A stretch of 35,723 nt of DNA from Darksidea phi (GCA_030770425.1 JASJFT010000304.1:1-35723); one strand, 5' to 3'; positions 21,018-33,547 are shown, counted from the first letter of the stretch. Notes: generated by a model from the sequence alone, not told the origin. Numbers and translations: made by a program.

Positions 21018-24000
21018 CTATCTCTCCTCTTTAAACCTTTAACTTAAAGATTATTCTAGTTCTAGTATTTAGCTATATTAGTATTAAGACCTTACTTAAG
21101 GAAGAGATTATTATTATCTATTATAGTCTCGCGTAAAATCTAAGAATATATTACTCTTATTAATAAAGTTCTTTACTATAGCTCTAAAATATTTCCCTAT
21201 AATTATTACTTATAGTTAGGAATATTATATATTACTTTATCTAAGAATAGTAGATACTATAAGATATATATCTATATTAATATATAGGGTTTCTATTATC
21301 TATCTAGTATCTTATTATTAGAAGATTTATTTATATTAAATAGTAAAACTTATATATTAGAGCTTATTACTATTAGTAAGATCTATTAATTATATAGAAG
21401 AGAAATTTTAATAATAGCTAGAGAAGGCTTATAAAGTTTAGAACGAGCTTCTTAATAAGCTAATAAAAGTCTATATACGAGTATATTATCTAAAGAAGTA
21501 AAAAGTACTTCTTTAAGAGAAGTTAATAGTATAATCTTAAGCGCTAGAAGCTAAGCTAGATAAAGAGGAGATAAAGCTTTAATAATTAGGGTAGTAGAAG
21601 AATCTAAAGGCCTTTCTAATTAATCTAGACGTTATTTATAATATTATAAATAATACTACTTCTTCTAGTTTATTAAACTTCTCTTATCTTATTATAGGTA
21701 ATATTAACTTTCTTAATTTACTATAAGGTAAACTTATCTTATCTTTAGATTTTCTTTAGGATTATAGTCTTAGTACTCTATAAGTTTCTTAGAATAATTA
21801 AGATTATCTTTAGATTTCTAGATTTATTTCTATAGTTTTCTATTTTTTTTTATTTCTTACTATTAGATTAGATAGTAGTTTTATCTATTTCTAATATCTT
21901 TATCTAGAATTTCTTTTACTTTTTATTCCTTAAGGTCTTCTTTATATATATCTACTTCGTATACTATTAATTTAGTATTCTATAATACTTTTTCTAATAA
22001 GCTAATATAGAATATAGAGTAGATTTTTATTTATAGGGGTAATCTTAATCGATAGTTTACTAGTAAGATTTATTTTTCTATTTTATAAGGGCTAATCTTA
22101 ATATAGTCTAGTTTACTATTAGATCGTTTATTTTTAATATTCCTTTATAGTAATTATATCTTTTCTCCCTCTTTAAAAGTAGATACTTTCTTTTATTTCT
22201 TATTATAGTATCTACTTATTCTATTCTAAAGGAATTCTATATCTTCTTTAAGCTATTAGTATATTTATAGAATAATTTCTACTATTTATTCTTCGTTTTA
22301 GCTATAAGACTAGAGTAGTCTAGATTCTTTATATATTTCTAGCTTAATTCTATAGTTTATAAAGAAAGATATTATCTTTATTATACTATATTACGAACTA
22401 TTATATATAAATTATACTATAGATAAGAGTATAATCTAATTATTTTAGTAGTAGTTTAGATAGTATCTAAGATATTATTCTATTATTTAATTTATTCGTT
22501 CTATTAGTCTATTCGTCTATAAGTAGTAAGTAGTTAATATACTATATTTAGTTTCTAGTTTAGCTATAAGGATTTACTAAAACTTTACTATAAATTTAAT
22601 ATCTCTATTTAAGATTATCTTATCTAGTATTTTATATTTACTAAATATATATCTTAGTAAGGTATAGATAAGTTATTCTACTATATTTTCTCTTTCTATA
22701 TATAGAATAAAGTATACGTATTTAGTAAACTTATCTACTACTACTAATATAGTATTATAGAATACTTCTATTATTAGTTTCTTAGAATATAGTAGCTATA
22801 TAATAAAGTCTATTATTATTATTTTCTATAGTTCTTCTATATTTTTAGTAGATTATAATATTCTATATAGTATATATCTAGTATACTTACTATAGTAGTA
22901 GTCTACGTATTTAAAAAGAACTTAAGTAACTAGCTATCTTATATATAGAAAGTAGTAGATTCTTATTAATTATTTAAGAATCTTTTCTACTTCTTAGTAT
23001 TTATATACTAGTACTTTATAGTATTATCTAATAAATTCCTTTTATATTATCTTAGATATATAGGCTTTTTAGAATATATAGATAATTCTATCTTTTTCTT
23101 AAATTACTTTTTAGATTTTATCTTATTCTTATAATAATTCTATAGTAGTTCTTTAGATCTACTAGGTTTATTTATTCCCTTTTAATTCGAGTATTATTTC
23201 TTATATTCCTACTAACTTTAGATAGTTATAGGTAATTATTCTATTCGTCTTTAGTTTAAGAATAGTCGCGTTAGATTTCTTTATTCCTTAGTAATTAGAT
23301 CTTCTATTAACGCGTTAGCTCGTTTATTTTCTAATCCTTTTATATATATAATCTTAATATTATAAGTTATAAGGATTTATACCTATTATATTTATCTTCC
23401 GATTAGAGGTTTATTTTTTAAGAATTTTATTAGATTCTTATAATCTATATAGATTATAATAGAGTACTTAGATTCCTATAGATTAGATCTCTATTCTTTT
23501 AATACTTTAATAATTACTAATAACTCCTTATTATAGATATTATAGTTAAGTTTAGCTAATAATATTTTTCTTAAGAAGTAGTATACCGGTTTAAGGTTTC
23601 CTTTATCGTCTTTTTATAGTAGTACTACTTCTATTATATAGTTTAATATATCTATCTTAATAATTAAGGGTTCTTTAAGATTATATATCTTAATTATAGG
23701 TTTCTTAGTAAACTACTCTTTAATCTTTTTAAAAGCTTATTAGTACTTCTCTTTCTATTTAAAGGATTAGTCTTTTCTTATAAGTTATATAAGAAGTATT
23801 ATTATCGTACTCTATTATAGTATTAACTTTTAATAAAAGTTATAAAATTCTAGGAATAATTATAGTTTTTTAAGATTCTATAATATAAACTATTCTTTAA
23901 TCTTCTTAATTTATTTTAAATCTACTTTAATTTCGTCTAGTCTAATAATAAATTCTAGAAACTTTATTTCTTATATATAGAATTTATATTTTTAAGGGTA

Positions 24001-25900
24001 AAGATATAATTATACTTCTTTAAGTATTTAAAGAATCTTTTATATATATTACTTATATTCTTCTTTTATTTTAAAGTAGATAAGTATATTATCGAGGTAT
24101 ACTATTATAAACTAGTCTAGATAATTTTATAGAATATTATTAATCTATTCTTAAAATATTATAGGTATATTTATAAGTTTAAAAGATATTACTTAGTACT
24201 TATATAGCTACTTTTTAGTTTTAAATACTATTTTCTATTCTTCTCTATTTCTAATTCGGATTTAATAGTATATATTTTAGATATTTAGACGTATAAACTA
24301 TTTAACTTTTTTTAATTAGTTCTATATTTTTAATATTAAAGGTAAGAGATATTTATTCTTAATTATAATATTATTAATCTTTTAGTAATCGACGTATAGT
24401 CGTAGTTCTATTATATTCTTCTTTAGTATAAAAAGTACTAGGTATCCTATAGATAAATTCGAGTATTAAATATATTTTTTTATAAGATTCTCTTCTAAGT
24501 ATTTTACTATAATAGTATCTTCTTCTTCGATTAATTTATAGATTAGTCTAAATCCTAGTATTTTTCCTTTCTATAAAGGGATTATATAGTTCTAAGATTA
24601 GTACTTAGATAAGCTCTCTTTTAGTTCTTTAAATAGTTCTTTCTATTTCTTATATTATTCTAAAAGACTACTTATTTCTTCTTTAGTTATATTAACTCTT
24701 AGTTATAAAAATATTACTTATCGATTTATCTATTAGATATATAGATTAGCTTCTTATAGCTATAATATTCCTAAGATTATCTTTTAATCTTTTAATATTT
24801 TAATTATATCGAGTATTTCTTCTTATTTTATCTATCTAGGTAGGTTTAACTTATCTTTAGTTTCGTATATAGTAGGTTCTTAGAACGATTTTTCCTTAAT
24901 AATATATACTATACTAGGGTACTTCTTTCTTTACTAAGGGATTTTCTTCTTCTAAATAAAGTCTTTACTAATAAAGTTTCGAGTAGCTCTACTATTAATT
25001 AAAGCTATAATTCGTTTTCCCTAGTAGATTCTTAAGAGGTAGATATAATCTTACCCTCTTATTCCTTAGATTCTTATTTTCTTTAGCTAGTATTTTATAT
25101 TAATCTTAATTTAAATATACTTTAGATATTTATTTTCTAAGTACTTATATTATAGTCGTTCTAATATATAGTTAAGAGATAGAAGTAGTCCTAGTATAAT
25201 TTATATATATTCCTTTCTTTATTAATTCTTAGATTATTACTATTTATATATTACTTTTAGTACTACTACTTAAGTAATTCTTTTATTATAATCTTTAGCT
25301 AGGTAATAGTTATTTTTTTATTTTACTTTCTTATAGAGTTTATATTCTCTTTATATATATAAGATCTATATAATTTTAAAGTATACTAGATATTTTATTT
25401 TATATTATAGGTCGTCCTCTAAATTAATCTTATATCACTAATTATTATATTTTATAAAAGTTATTCTTATAGAAATCTATTATTCGTTTACTATATATTA
25501 TAGTTATTCTTTATTAATTATAGTTATAAGATATCATATCTCTTTCTAAGTCTTTTAGTTAGATATAAGATCTATTATAATAAAGTTCTTCTTAATCTAT
25601 TACTTAAAGTCTTTAAATAGTTAGTATATTAAATATAATCTAGATTATTCTTTATAAATCTCTTATATTATAAGAGATATTATAGTTTTTTCTATAAATC
25701 TTAAGGCTCGAGTATAAGTCGTATTAAGTTCTAGTACTAATTCTATTTTTTCTTTTAATAGTTAAATTATCTATAGATATCTAGTATTCTTATATATTAT
25801 AACTAGGTTTTCTTCTTTTAGTTTAGAGAACTTATTACTATTATTAACTATTTATAATAGCGTATCTAGGATCTTATTAAAGTCTTTCTACTTTATAGAT
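21018..25900 (-). pseudogene. pol: Gypsy-3 pol relic: chromodomain, integrase, RNase H, RT, protease
   Basis: The - strand reading follows Gypsy-2 pol domain for domain, from right to left. RNase H is clear at 23500-23575 (complement reads LLAKLNYNIYNKELLVII). The RT catalytic box at 24082-24102 reads YLDNIL where Gypsy-2 has YLDDIL: codons GAC-GAT became GAT-AAT through a CG-to-TA change. Integrase lies around 22050-23200 and the chromodomain region near 21840-22000. The region next to the left LTR (21030 to about 21800) is purine-rich on the + strand and matches the Gypsy-2 3' variable region. The protease lies near 24800-25010. Stops are dense; no function remains. Survivors of RIP are CA at 25436 and 25535. 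Confidence 0.88.
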
Positions 25901-27138
25901 AAGTCTTTCTTAAGTACTTCTTCTTATAACTTTAATAAAAATAAAACTCTTCTTTCTAAAGACTCTCGAGTTATAGCTACTCGCTATTTCTATAACTAGT
26001 AGTTAGTATTTAGCTTCGTCTTATAGTATATTTTATACTAGTTATATATATAAGTTATTTAATATATAATATTATATTTTTATATTATAGCTACTTTATC
26101 TCTATTACCTCGTTAGATATTATAAGATTTTTCTTTCTTTAGGTCTAATCTATAGTTTCTTATTAGGTATCTAGGTCTTTTATATTTAAAATAGACCTTT
26201 CTATTATAAAGCTCCTATTTCTTAAAATTCTATTTCTCTTTCTTAGGTTCTAAGTTAACCTCTAGGATTATTAGTTTTAGTTTATAATACTCTTCTTTCT
26301 TCTATATTTCTTAGATTTTAATTCCTTTTCTTTCTATATACTAAAGATAAAGGTTATTATTAATCTTAATTACTTACTTAATTAATTCTTATATAGTCCG
26401 TAGTTTATTTATATAAATTATTTTATAGTATATATAATTCTTTAAACCTTCGTAATATTATAATATAAGGACTACTTTTCTTTATTAGATCTTAATAGCG
26501 AGTTACTCGAACTCTAATATATAAGTAGTAGTTAACTTAGTTTATTTAAGATATATAATCTTCTATTCTACTAGTCTTTTTACGTTTATATTACTAAAGA
26601 TAATTTATAATTTATTTTTAAAATACTTATAACTAGTAAAAATAGTTCTTATCTTGTCGCTTTATTATTTCTTATCTAGTCGTAGTCTCTTATTTAGGTA
26701 GATTTTAAACTATATAATAGCTCTTTTTATAAACTATACTATTATAAATAATACTCTTAAGATATTATCTAGTAGTTATACCTTATTAAGATTAATATAG
26801 ATTACTATATTAGCTAAGAATTTCTTAAGTTTAGATTATATTCTATTAAACTTTTCTAGTTTTCTTAATTTTAATAGTTTTCTTATATATTTCTAAAGTT
26901 CCTCTATTAACTTTATAATTTATACTTTTAATATATCTTTTTATTTCTTAAATATAAATTAGTTCTAAATAACTCTTTAGAAGTTTTTCGTAGTTATATT
27001 ACCTTCTAAGGAACTAAACTTATAATAGCTTCCTACTTCTAAGGATTCGGCCTAAGTTAGTAGCTATATTACTTTACTTTATTAGGTTTCTTCTTCTACT
27101 ATTATAATTAATCGCTTCTACCTACTAGATAGTTAAGG
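25901..27138 (-). pseudogene. gag: Gypsy-3 gag relic and leader
   Basis: This is the complement of the Gypsy-2 gag and leader. The nucleocapsid knuckle falls near 26150-26200 (complement of AAAATAGACCTTTC... reads a K-V-Y-F-K-Y-like stretch), and the capsid pattern follows to about 27000. The leader complement CTAGATAGTTAAGG touches the LTR at 27139, as in Gypsy-2 (11775). One TG survives at 26655. The same single gag-pol frame arrangement as Gypsy-2 is assumed; I followed it less closely on this strand. Confidence 0.8.
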
Positions 27139-27432
27139 TATTAAATAGGGTCTAGATCTAATAGGTTAATTAGTCTTATTTAGAGTTTTATACTTAAAAT
27201 AGAAGAGAAAAAGTTAGAATAAAGAATAATAGTTTAATTATATTAATATATTAGAATTAATCTAAATTCGAAATTAACTATAAGGGAAGAAGACTATCTA
27301 GAAGATTTATAGTTATTATATATTAATTTAGTTTCCTTAGATTTATAGCTCTATATTTATAGATCTATTAAGTTATAGCTTTATAACTTTATTTTAATAG
27401 ATTTACTAAGCTATTATATAACTCTTAAATTT
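27139..27432 (-). repeat. Gypsy-3 5' LTR, left piece (294 bp)
   Basis: It aligns with the first 294 bp of the 3' LTR at 20577. It stops at CTCTTAAATTT, the counterpart of CCCTTAGATCT in the intact copy (20861-20872), where Copia-1 inserted. Confidence 0.92.
27428..27432. repeat. Target-site duplication AATTT, left, of Copia-1
   Basis: These are the last five bases of the left LTR piece, repeated at 33008-33012. The uninterrupted relative at 20577-21017 has GATCT here once, the less RIP-changed form. Confidence 0.9.
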
Positions 27433-27681
27433 TATTAATAATTCCCTTTAGAATTTCTATCTAATCTAGTTTAAGTCTTATTTACTACGTTTTACTATAA
27501 GGTATTACGTACCGCTAAGCGTTACCTAATCCCTTAGTATTAGTTCGTTTACTATATTTTATAATAAGATATTATATATTAAGACGACTAGCGCCTCGCG
27601 TCTACTATATAGTCTACTTCTAATATAGATTTAATAATATACTAATCTCGTAACTATATAACTTCGCCCTTACAATCTATA
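27433..27681 (+). repeat. Copia-1 5' LTR (249 bp)
   Basis: It begins TATTAATAATTCCC and ends CAATCTATA. It matches 32758-33007 with transitions (for example TTCGTTTAC versus TTTATTTAC) and a single small indel near the end. It retains a CG-rich block, GCGCCTCGCGTC, near 27591-27602 that is also kept in the other LTR but is largely TA in Copia-2. Confidence 0.92.
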
Positions 27682-27692
27682 GATTATAAGCC
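27682..27692 (+). other. Copia-1 primer-binding site
   Basis: GATTATAAGCC immediately follows the LTR. It resembles GGTTATGAGCC, complementary to the anticodon arm of initiator tRNA-Met, allowing for TG-to-TA and one more G-to-A. The same sequence sits at the same place in Copia-2. Confidence 0.5.
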
Positions 27693-29100
27693 TTTTTACG
27701 AATCTATATACTATTAAGCTTTATATTAAACTATTAGGTTCGTTATAAGGAGATAGATTAGCTTTTAGTATTATCTATTAAACTATATATAACCGTCCTA
27801 GTACTATTACTACTTAAGATTCTATACTCGTAGGTATAGTACCTTCGCTATTTATACTAATTTACTATAATTTTATACTATAGAGTATAGTACGTTTATA
27901 ATAAACTTTAATTAAGCTATCTTAGTTAACTAGACTATATATACTCTAGGTATTACCCTCTATATATATAGTAAGAACTAGAAGAACTAGAATAAATAAC
28001 TTAATAACTACGCTATAGAGTATTAGGCGAAGGATATCCTTAATAGCTTACTTACCCGGCCTACTTATAACCTAGACGACTTTATTAAGACGAAACTTAA
28101 TAAATCTATTATCTCTATACCGTCTATTATACTAACTATAGTTTTTAGATTTCTAACTCCTATATATAAATAAATTATAGCTTACTTTAACGTATTAAAG
28201 ACTTAATATAAGGAATAAGTATAATAGACCTATAAAAGCGTCGAATAATATAATAAATATATTAGACCCTAGAATAAAATAGTTACTAAATAATAATTTA
28301 AGTTAGAGAAGGTAGTTTATAATTAGAATTTAAAGAATACTAAGTTATAAAGTATTATTTTTAAGAATATATATACTAACTATTATATATCTTTATATAC
28401 GAAAGATACTATATATAAGATATATAGTATACTTAACTCTAATAATAAAGATATAAGTCTAGATAATATCTATAAGACTATTAAGATCCTCTAAAGAATC
28501 TTATTTAACTATTACTTATTAGTCCGTAAATAAACTAATATCTTTTAAAATATAGCTACGGACCTTAGTATAATAGATATTATTATTATACTTTATAATA
28601 TTCTATACCCTAATAGTATCCTTATATATAATAAAGATTTAGATAACCTCCTCTCTAATATTATATACTTAACTAAGCTAGGTTATATAATACTAACTTA
28701 GGTAGAGAATCGATATAATAATCTTTACTATAATAGAAAATAGATAGTTAATAAACTTAAATAAGCTCTAATAGAGTATAGTAAATTATAGTCTATAGAC
28801 CCTATTAAGACTTTCGCTATTAAGACTAAGAAAGAGAAAAAGAAATACGTTAATAAGTATTATATAAAGTATACTCCTACTTATACTATAGTTAATAGTA
28901 TAAATATAACTAATAAAATAAATACTACTAAATTAACTAATATATTAAAAAGTTAGAAATACGATCTATACTTTTACTATAAGAAGTTCTACTATAAAGA
29001 ACCTAATTACTACTTTAAGTTATACTCTAAGAAGAAAGTAGAAATAAAGAAGAAAAGAAAGACTAAGAAGGTAAAAGCTAATATTATAAAAATAATAATA
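27693..29100 (+). pseudogene. gag: Copia-1 gag relic with CCHC zinc knuckle
   Basis: Frame 1 gives a copia-type Gag with a Lys-rich linker (KTKKEKKKY near 28825-28850). A nucleocapsid knuckle follows at 28969-29010, where Y-x2-Y-x4-Y-x4-Y stands for C-x2-C-x4-H-x4-C, with KKFYYKEPN between. A basic tail (EIKKKRKTKK) follows at 29042-29070. Gln, Trp and Met codons have become stops or Ile. The pol part follows in the same frame, so gag-pol was a single polyprotein, as is usual for copia. Confidence 0.85.
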
Positions 29101-32100
29101 AATATAGTAAATATTTATATAATAATTAGTTATCTATTATTATCGTAATAGTAATCTTCTTCTAAGGTACTAGATATTCTATATAGTACTACCTTCTTCT
29201 ATATAAACGTTTCCCTATTAATACTTTAGTACGCCGCTTATAACGCGATCTATAAATACTATTATTACTATAATACTACTACTAATTAGAGTATTTATAA
29301 TAATAAATCTAAGTTTATTATCTAGTTAGATAAACCTATACCTATAATTAAAGGCGTTAATAGTACGTCGTAAGCCTAAGAATTAGATACTATATAATTT
29401 AATATTACTAAGAGTAATAATATAGCTTAAATTATTATCTTAAATAATATAGTCTTTAAAAAAGACTTTATAATAAATATTATTTTATAAACTTCCTTTA
29501 AATAGAAGGGCTACTTTTATAATAGTAGTACTAATATACTTATAAAGTCTAATAGCTCTAAGTTTATCTATCTATCTAAGATAGATAGAATTTCTAATTT
29601 CCTAATTATTTATAATAAAGACGAGGCTATATATACTATTATATATACTATTCTTTATAATAATTATTCTTCTTATACTATCTCTTATATAGTACGCCCT
29701 TTATACGAATAGTATATAATATTATATTATTTAGACCTAATAATACTAAAGTACTTAGTTAAAAAGATTAATAATATAGAGATTTCTAATATAAAGCTAT
29801 TTAACTATAAGTCTTATAGTATAGTAAAATTATTATAAATTTTTTTTTATATATTATAAGAATACCTTTCTTATATCTTAGATAAGGTCTATATTAATAT
29901 TATAGAACCTATTATACCTAAAGAATATAATAAAGAGTATTATTAAATACTTATTACTAATAATTTTTCTTAATACTACTAAATATTCTACTTAGATTCT
30001 AGAGTCCTACTTACTAAAGAACTAATTAAGTAGTATAACGTCTAAGAGATAGAAATAGGTCTCTATATCGGTACTATCTACCTTAATAATACTAGAGAAT
30101 TTACGAATAATCGTCTCGAATAATATATTAAAAGTAAGAGTACTAAACTCGAGTATTCTCTATCTTATAATATCTTAAGAAATAGTATTATAGAATATAC
30201 TAATAGTATTACTTCTATAAGCGTATATATAATATATATCGCCGCTAGTATCCCTTAGAATTTATAACTATACGTAGTATAATATTAAGTATAGAATTAG
30301 AACTTCCTATTAACCTCTAATATTCTTATTAAGAAAATACCTTATAAGATATATTAATTAGAAAATAATATTCCTAATTTAGTATTAAATCTCGCTCTTA
30401 TTTATATCTTTAGTTATATTAGTTATATTTATATATCTAAGATAAAGCGTATATATAGTAAGAAATTAGTACCTTATAACTAGAAAAGCTATCTAGTTAA
30501 TATAATTATTAAGAATATATATAAGATATATATCCTTAAGATAGAAGATATTATTTATTTAGTTATAGTTTATTAGAATTCCTATAATCGTAATATTAAA
30601 ATTACTACGCCTAGCTCTAATAAGCTCTCTCTTTTTACTTAATTACCTTTAGTTATTAAGACTTTACCTTCTAATATAATTACTAATACTATTAAACCTA
30701 TAAATAATAATTAGTAGGAATAATTTTAAGAAGTAGTAGGATTATAACCCGATCTAGGGGGTAATCCTACTAACGCTACTATATAAGAGAAGGACTAAGA
30801 TAAGAATACTATTATACCTAATATATTATTAGAATAAGTCTTCGACGACCCTTTAAATCTATATAAAGATAGATTAAATTATATACTAGTATATAGTTCT
30901 AGAAATAAGTATTATTATCTCTACTTTATATCTTTAATATTCGAGTAAGTTTTTATCTTTACTATTATAAAGATACCTATAGATATACTACTATTAAGTC
31001 TTCTACCTAAATTAAAAAACTATTATAAATTTAAATTATACCTTTATAGGGATTAATTTTAGCTTACTATAAATAAAAAGTTCGATTTTCTTAAATAAAA
31101 TAATATCTAGCGTCCTATAATATCTATAGAACTAAATTAGTATAAACTAATACCTAGCTAGTAGGTATATAAGTATAAGAATAATATTAATAGTAAACTT
31201 CTTAAATATAAAGTATACCTTATTATCTATAGTAATTTTTAGATATAATTAGAATATTTTTAATCTATCTACTTATACGTTATACGTATAATAACTCTAC
31301 ATATCCTCTTTATACTTATTACCCTCTAGAATCTAAAGTATAAATAAATCGATATTATTACTATCTATTTTAATACTTATTTAGATAATAAGTACGTTAT
31401 TCTTCTATAACTTCTCTTAGATATTATAGATAGTAGTACTACTATTCGACTACTATATAGGATTTACGGACTTAAAGAGTCTACTCTATTATAATATCTT
31501 AATCTTAAAATCTTACTTCTAGACCTTAGATATATATCTTTAGTCTTTAATCTATATATCTTTATTAATAAAAATATCTAAGGTATTATTATTATATATA
31601 TTAATAATCTTATTCTAACTATTTATACTAAGAAGGATATAACTATTCTTAAGGATACTATTTTTAAGTACTATAAGACTCGAGACCTTAGACCGCTATC
31701 CTTCTACCTAGATATTAAAATTATTAAAGATAAGAATAAATATATACTTTCTATCTTAATAGGCTTATATTTTAATAAGCTTATTATAGATTACTATATA
31801 GACGACGAGCTATTTATAAAGATTCCTTTACCCTTAAAGTACCTTAAAGAGTATCTATAAGATATAAATATCTCTTAAAATACTATTAAATAATACTAGT
31901 CTTTTATTACTTATCTTCTATATCTTATAAGTATATACCGCCCTAATATAGTATAGTATATATACTTTATAGTCTACTTTATAAGTAATCCTATATTTTA
32001 ATAACTTAATCTACTATTATATATTATTTATTACGTTAAGGACTACCGTACTCTTAGAATCTAATATAATAGCTTTAATATAGATAGCTTAGCTATCTAT

Positions 32101-32600
32101 TTAGATACCGCTTATATAGATAGTACTAGTAATAGAAAATTATTATATAGCTATATCTTTAAGCTAGTTAGTAGTCTTATCTTATATAAATTACTTAAAT
32201 AGTATATTATTATAACTTTTTTTACTAAAGCTAAGTTCGTCGCCGTAATATACGTAGTAAAGGAAGCTAACTAGTTACGTAATCTTCTTACTTAATTTAG
32301 TTATAAAGAAGATAATTTTAAGTCTATAAGACTATATATTAATAATCTCTCTATAATCGTACTAATTTATAGTAATAGTTACTATAAGTAATTAAAGTAT
32401 ATTAATATTTAGTATAAATATACCCGATAGAAGGTTAAAAATAGTAATTTAAACGTCGTTTACCTCCCTAGGGTTAATATACTCGTTAATAGATTAACTA
32501 AGTTCTATTACTTACCCTTATATAAGAACTTTATTACTTAAATAGATATAATTACTATTAATAATAACTCCGTACTATAAATTATAGTATAATTACTCTA
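29101..32600 (+). pseudogene. pol: Copia-1 pol relic: protease, integrase, RT, RNase H
   Basis: The gag-pre-integrase motif is ILYYLDLIILKYLVKKI at about 29717-29770 (ancestral L-W-H-x-R-L-G-H). Integrase: ILDKVYINIIEPIIPK at about 29877-29925, then YYW-like ILITNNFS-Y, and an REFTNNRLE segment near 30089-30120 carrying the Glu side of the core, followed by KLEYSLSYN. RT: VYKYKNNINSKLLKYK at about 31167-31215; NLKILLLDLRYISLVF near 31500-31550; the catalytic box at 31594-31615 reads IYINNLIL, both Asp of the Y-x-D-D now Asn. RNase H: FFTKAKFVAVIYVVKEAN-LRNLL near 32218-32292 (ancestral S-S-T-E-A-E). The protease is somewhere in 29150-29450 but its active site is not clear. TAA/TAG stops are present throughout. 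Confidence 0.92.
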
Positions 32601-32744
32601 AAATTAAACTATTTTATAGTACTTTTATATTATTTTATAGTATTTTTACTATAAAATTATACTCTAGTAGAGAGTATATTTCTTTCTTATTAAACTAGAT
32701 TATACGCCCTTAAGTAAGTATTAGTAAATTCTCTTCTTTATAAG

Positions 32745-32757
32745 TTTTAAGAGGGTA
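32745..32757 (+). other. Copia-1 polypurine tract
   Basis: TTTTAAGAGGGTA lies directly before the 3' LTR; the complement (TACCCTCTTAA) lies at the same place in Copia-2 (7595). It is short, as in many copia elements. Confidence 0.65.
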
Positions 32758-33007
32758 TATTAGTAGTCCCCTTTAGAATTTCTATTTAATCTAGTTTAAG
32801 TCTTATTTACTACGTTTTACTATAAGGTATTATATACCGTTAAGTATTACCTAATTCCTTAGTATTAGTTTATTTACTATATTTTATAATAAGATATTAT
32901 ATATTAAGACGACTAGCGCCTCGCGTCTACTATATAGTCTACTCCTAATATAGGTTTAATAATATACTAATCTTATAATTATATAACTTCGCCTTTACTA
33001 ATCTATA
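32758..33007 (+). repeat. Copia-1 3' LTR (250 bp)
   Basis: It begins TATTAGTAGTCCCC and ends CTAATCTATA. It is the partner of 27433-27681. Confidence 0.92.
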
Positions 33008-33012
33008 AATTT
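33008..33012. repeat. Target-site duplication AATTT, right, of Copia-1
   Basis: Second copy of 27428-27432. The Gypsy-3 LTR resumes with ATTCTTACTAAG. Confidence 0.9.
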
Positions 33013-33159
33013 ATTCTTACTAAGATATAAATCTATTATATAGTTTCTTATTCTCTAATTATAAAATTAGTATTATATTCTTTATTTAAGCTAGTAGTTA
33101 GCTCGACTAGTTCTATTTATACTTACTATCGTTCTAGGGTTTATATATAGTTTATAATA
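33013..33159 (-). repeat. Gypsy-3 5' LTR, right piece (147 bp)
   Basis: It continues the LTR broken at 27432 and aligns with 20871-21017, ending AGTTTATAATA. Together with 27139-27432 it totals 441 bp, equal to the intact 3' LTR. Confidence 0.92.
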
Positions 33160-33164
33160 GATTT
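33160..33164. repeat. Target-site duplication GATTT, right, of Gypsy-3
   Basis: Identical to 20572-20576, directly after the LTR end. Confidence 0.9.
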
Positions 33165-33547
33165 ATATAGTTAAAAGATTAGAACTACTTTATACTATAT
33201 TAAAATAGTATTATATAAATATCTAAATATATATCTTAAGGACTAAGAACCCTATTAGATATTTTAGAAAGTATAAGACTCTAGGACTAAGTATAATTAA
33301 CTAGGAGTTATAATAACTAAGATAGCCTTCTAATTAATTAATAGTAGAATTGGTATATTAAAGCTATTCTAAGATAGCGCTATAAGGGTAGAAGAATAGG
33401 GGGTTCTTATATCCGAATAGGACTTAGTATACTAAATAAGCTAACTAACTATTAGACTAATCCTTAAGATTACCTAATCTACTAACCGAAATAGGAAATA
33501 AGTAAAAGAACGGGGTTATCTAGGAAATAGACTATAATAGAAAGAAG
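33165..33547. other. Unassigned stretch right of Gypsy-3
   Basis: No gene was recognised. A tract AGAAGAATAGGGGGTTC near 33391-33407 looks like a polypurine tract, and TATATCCGAATAGGACT after it could be the start of an RIP-changed LTR (ancestral TGTATCC...), which would run into the Q repeat at 33548-33692. No intact partner was found. A TG survives at 33351. Confidence 0.4.

Larger units (their letters stand above)
27433..33007 (+). mobile_element. Copia-1: complete Ty1/copia element nested in Gypsy-3 5' LTR
   Basis: The element is 5575 bp with LTRs of 249 and 250 bp and an AATTT duplication. Gag zinc knuckle, integrase, RT and RNase H are all in one frame (the frame of position 1), giving a single gag-pol polyprotein relic. 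The integrase-before-RT order is diagnostic of Ty1/copia. It is the same family as Copia-2. It carries only about two surviving RIP-target dinucleotides, one of them a CA at 27673 near the LTR end. Confidence 0.95.
20577..33159 (-). mobile_element. Gypsy-3: complete Ty3/gypsy chromovirus on - strand, split by Copia-1
   Basis: The left (3') LTR is 441 bp. The right (5') LTR is interrupted by Copia-1, and its two pieces (27139-27432 and 33013-33159) add to exactly 441 bp. With Copia-1 and one target copy removed the element is 7003 bp, against 6997 bp for Gypsy-2, its family member. It is flanked by GATTT duplications. It is more heavily RIP-mutated than Gypsy-2: only about three CpA/TpG remain and many CpG of Gypsy-2 are TpA here. 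Confidence 0.95.
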
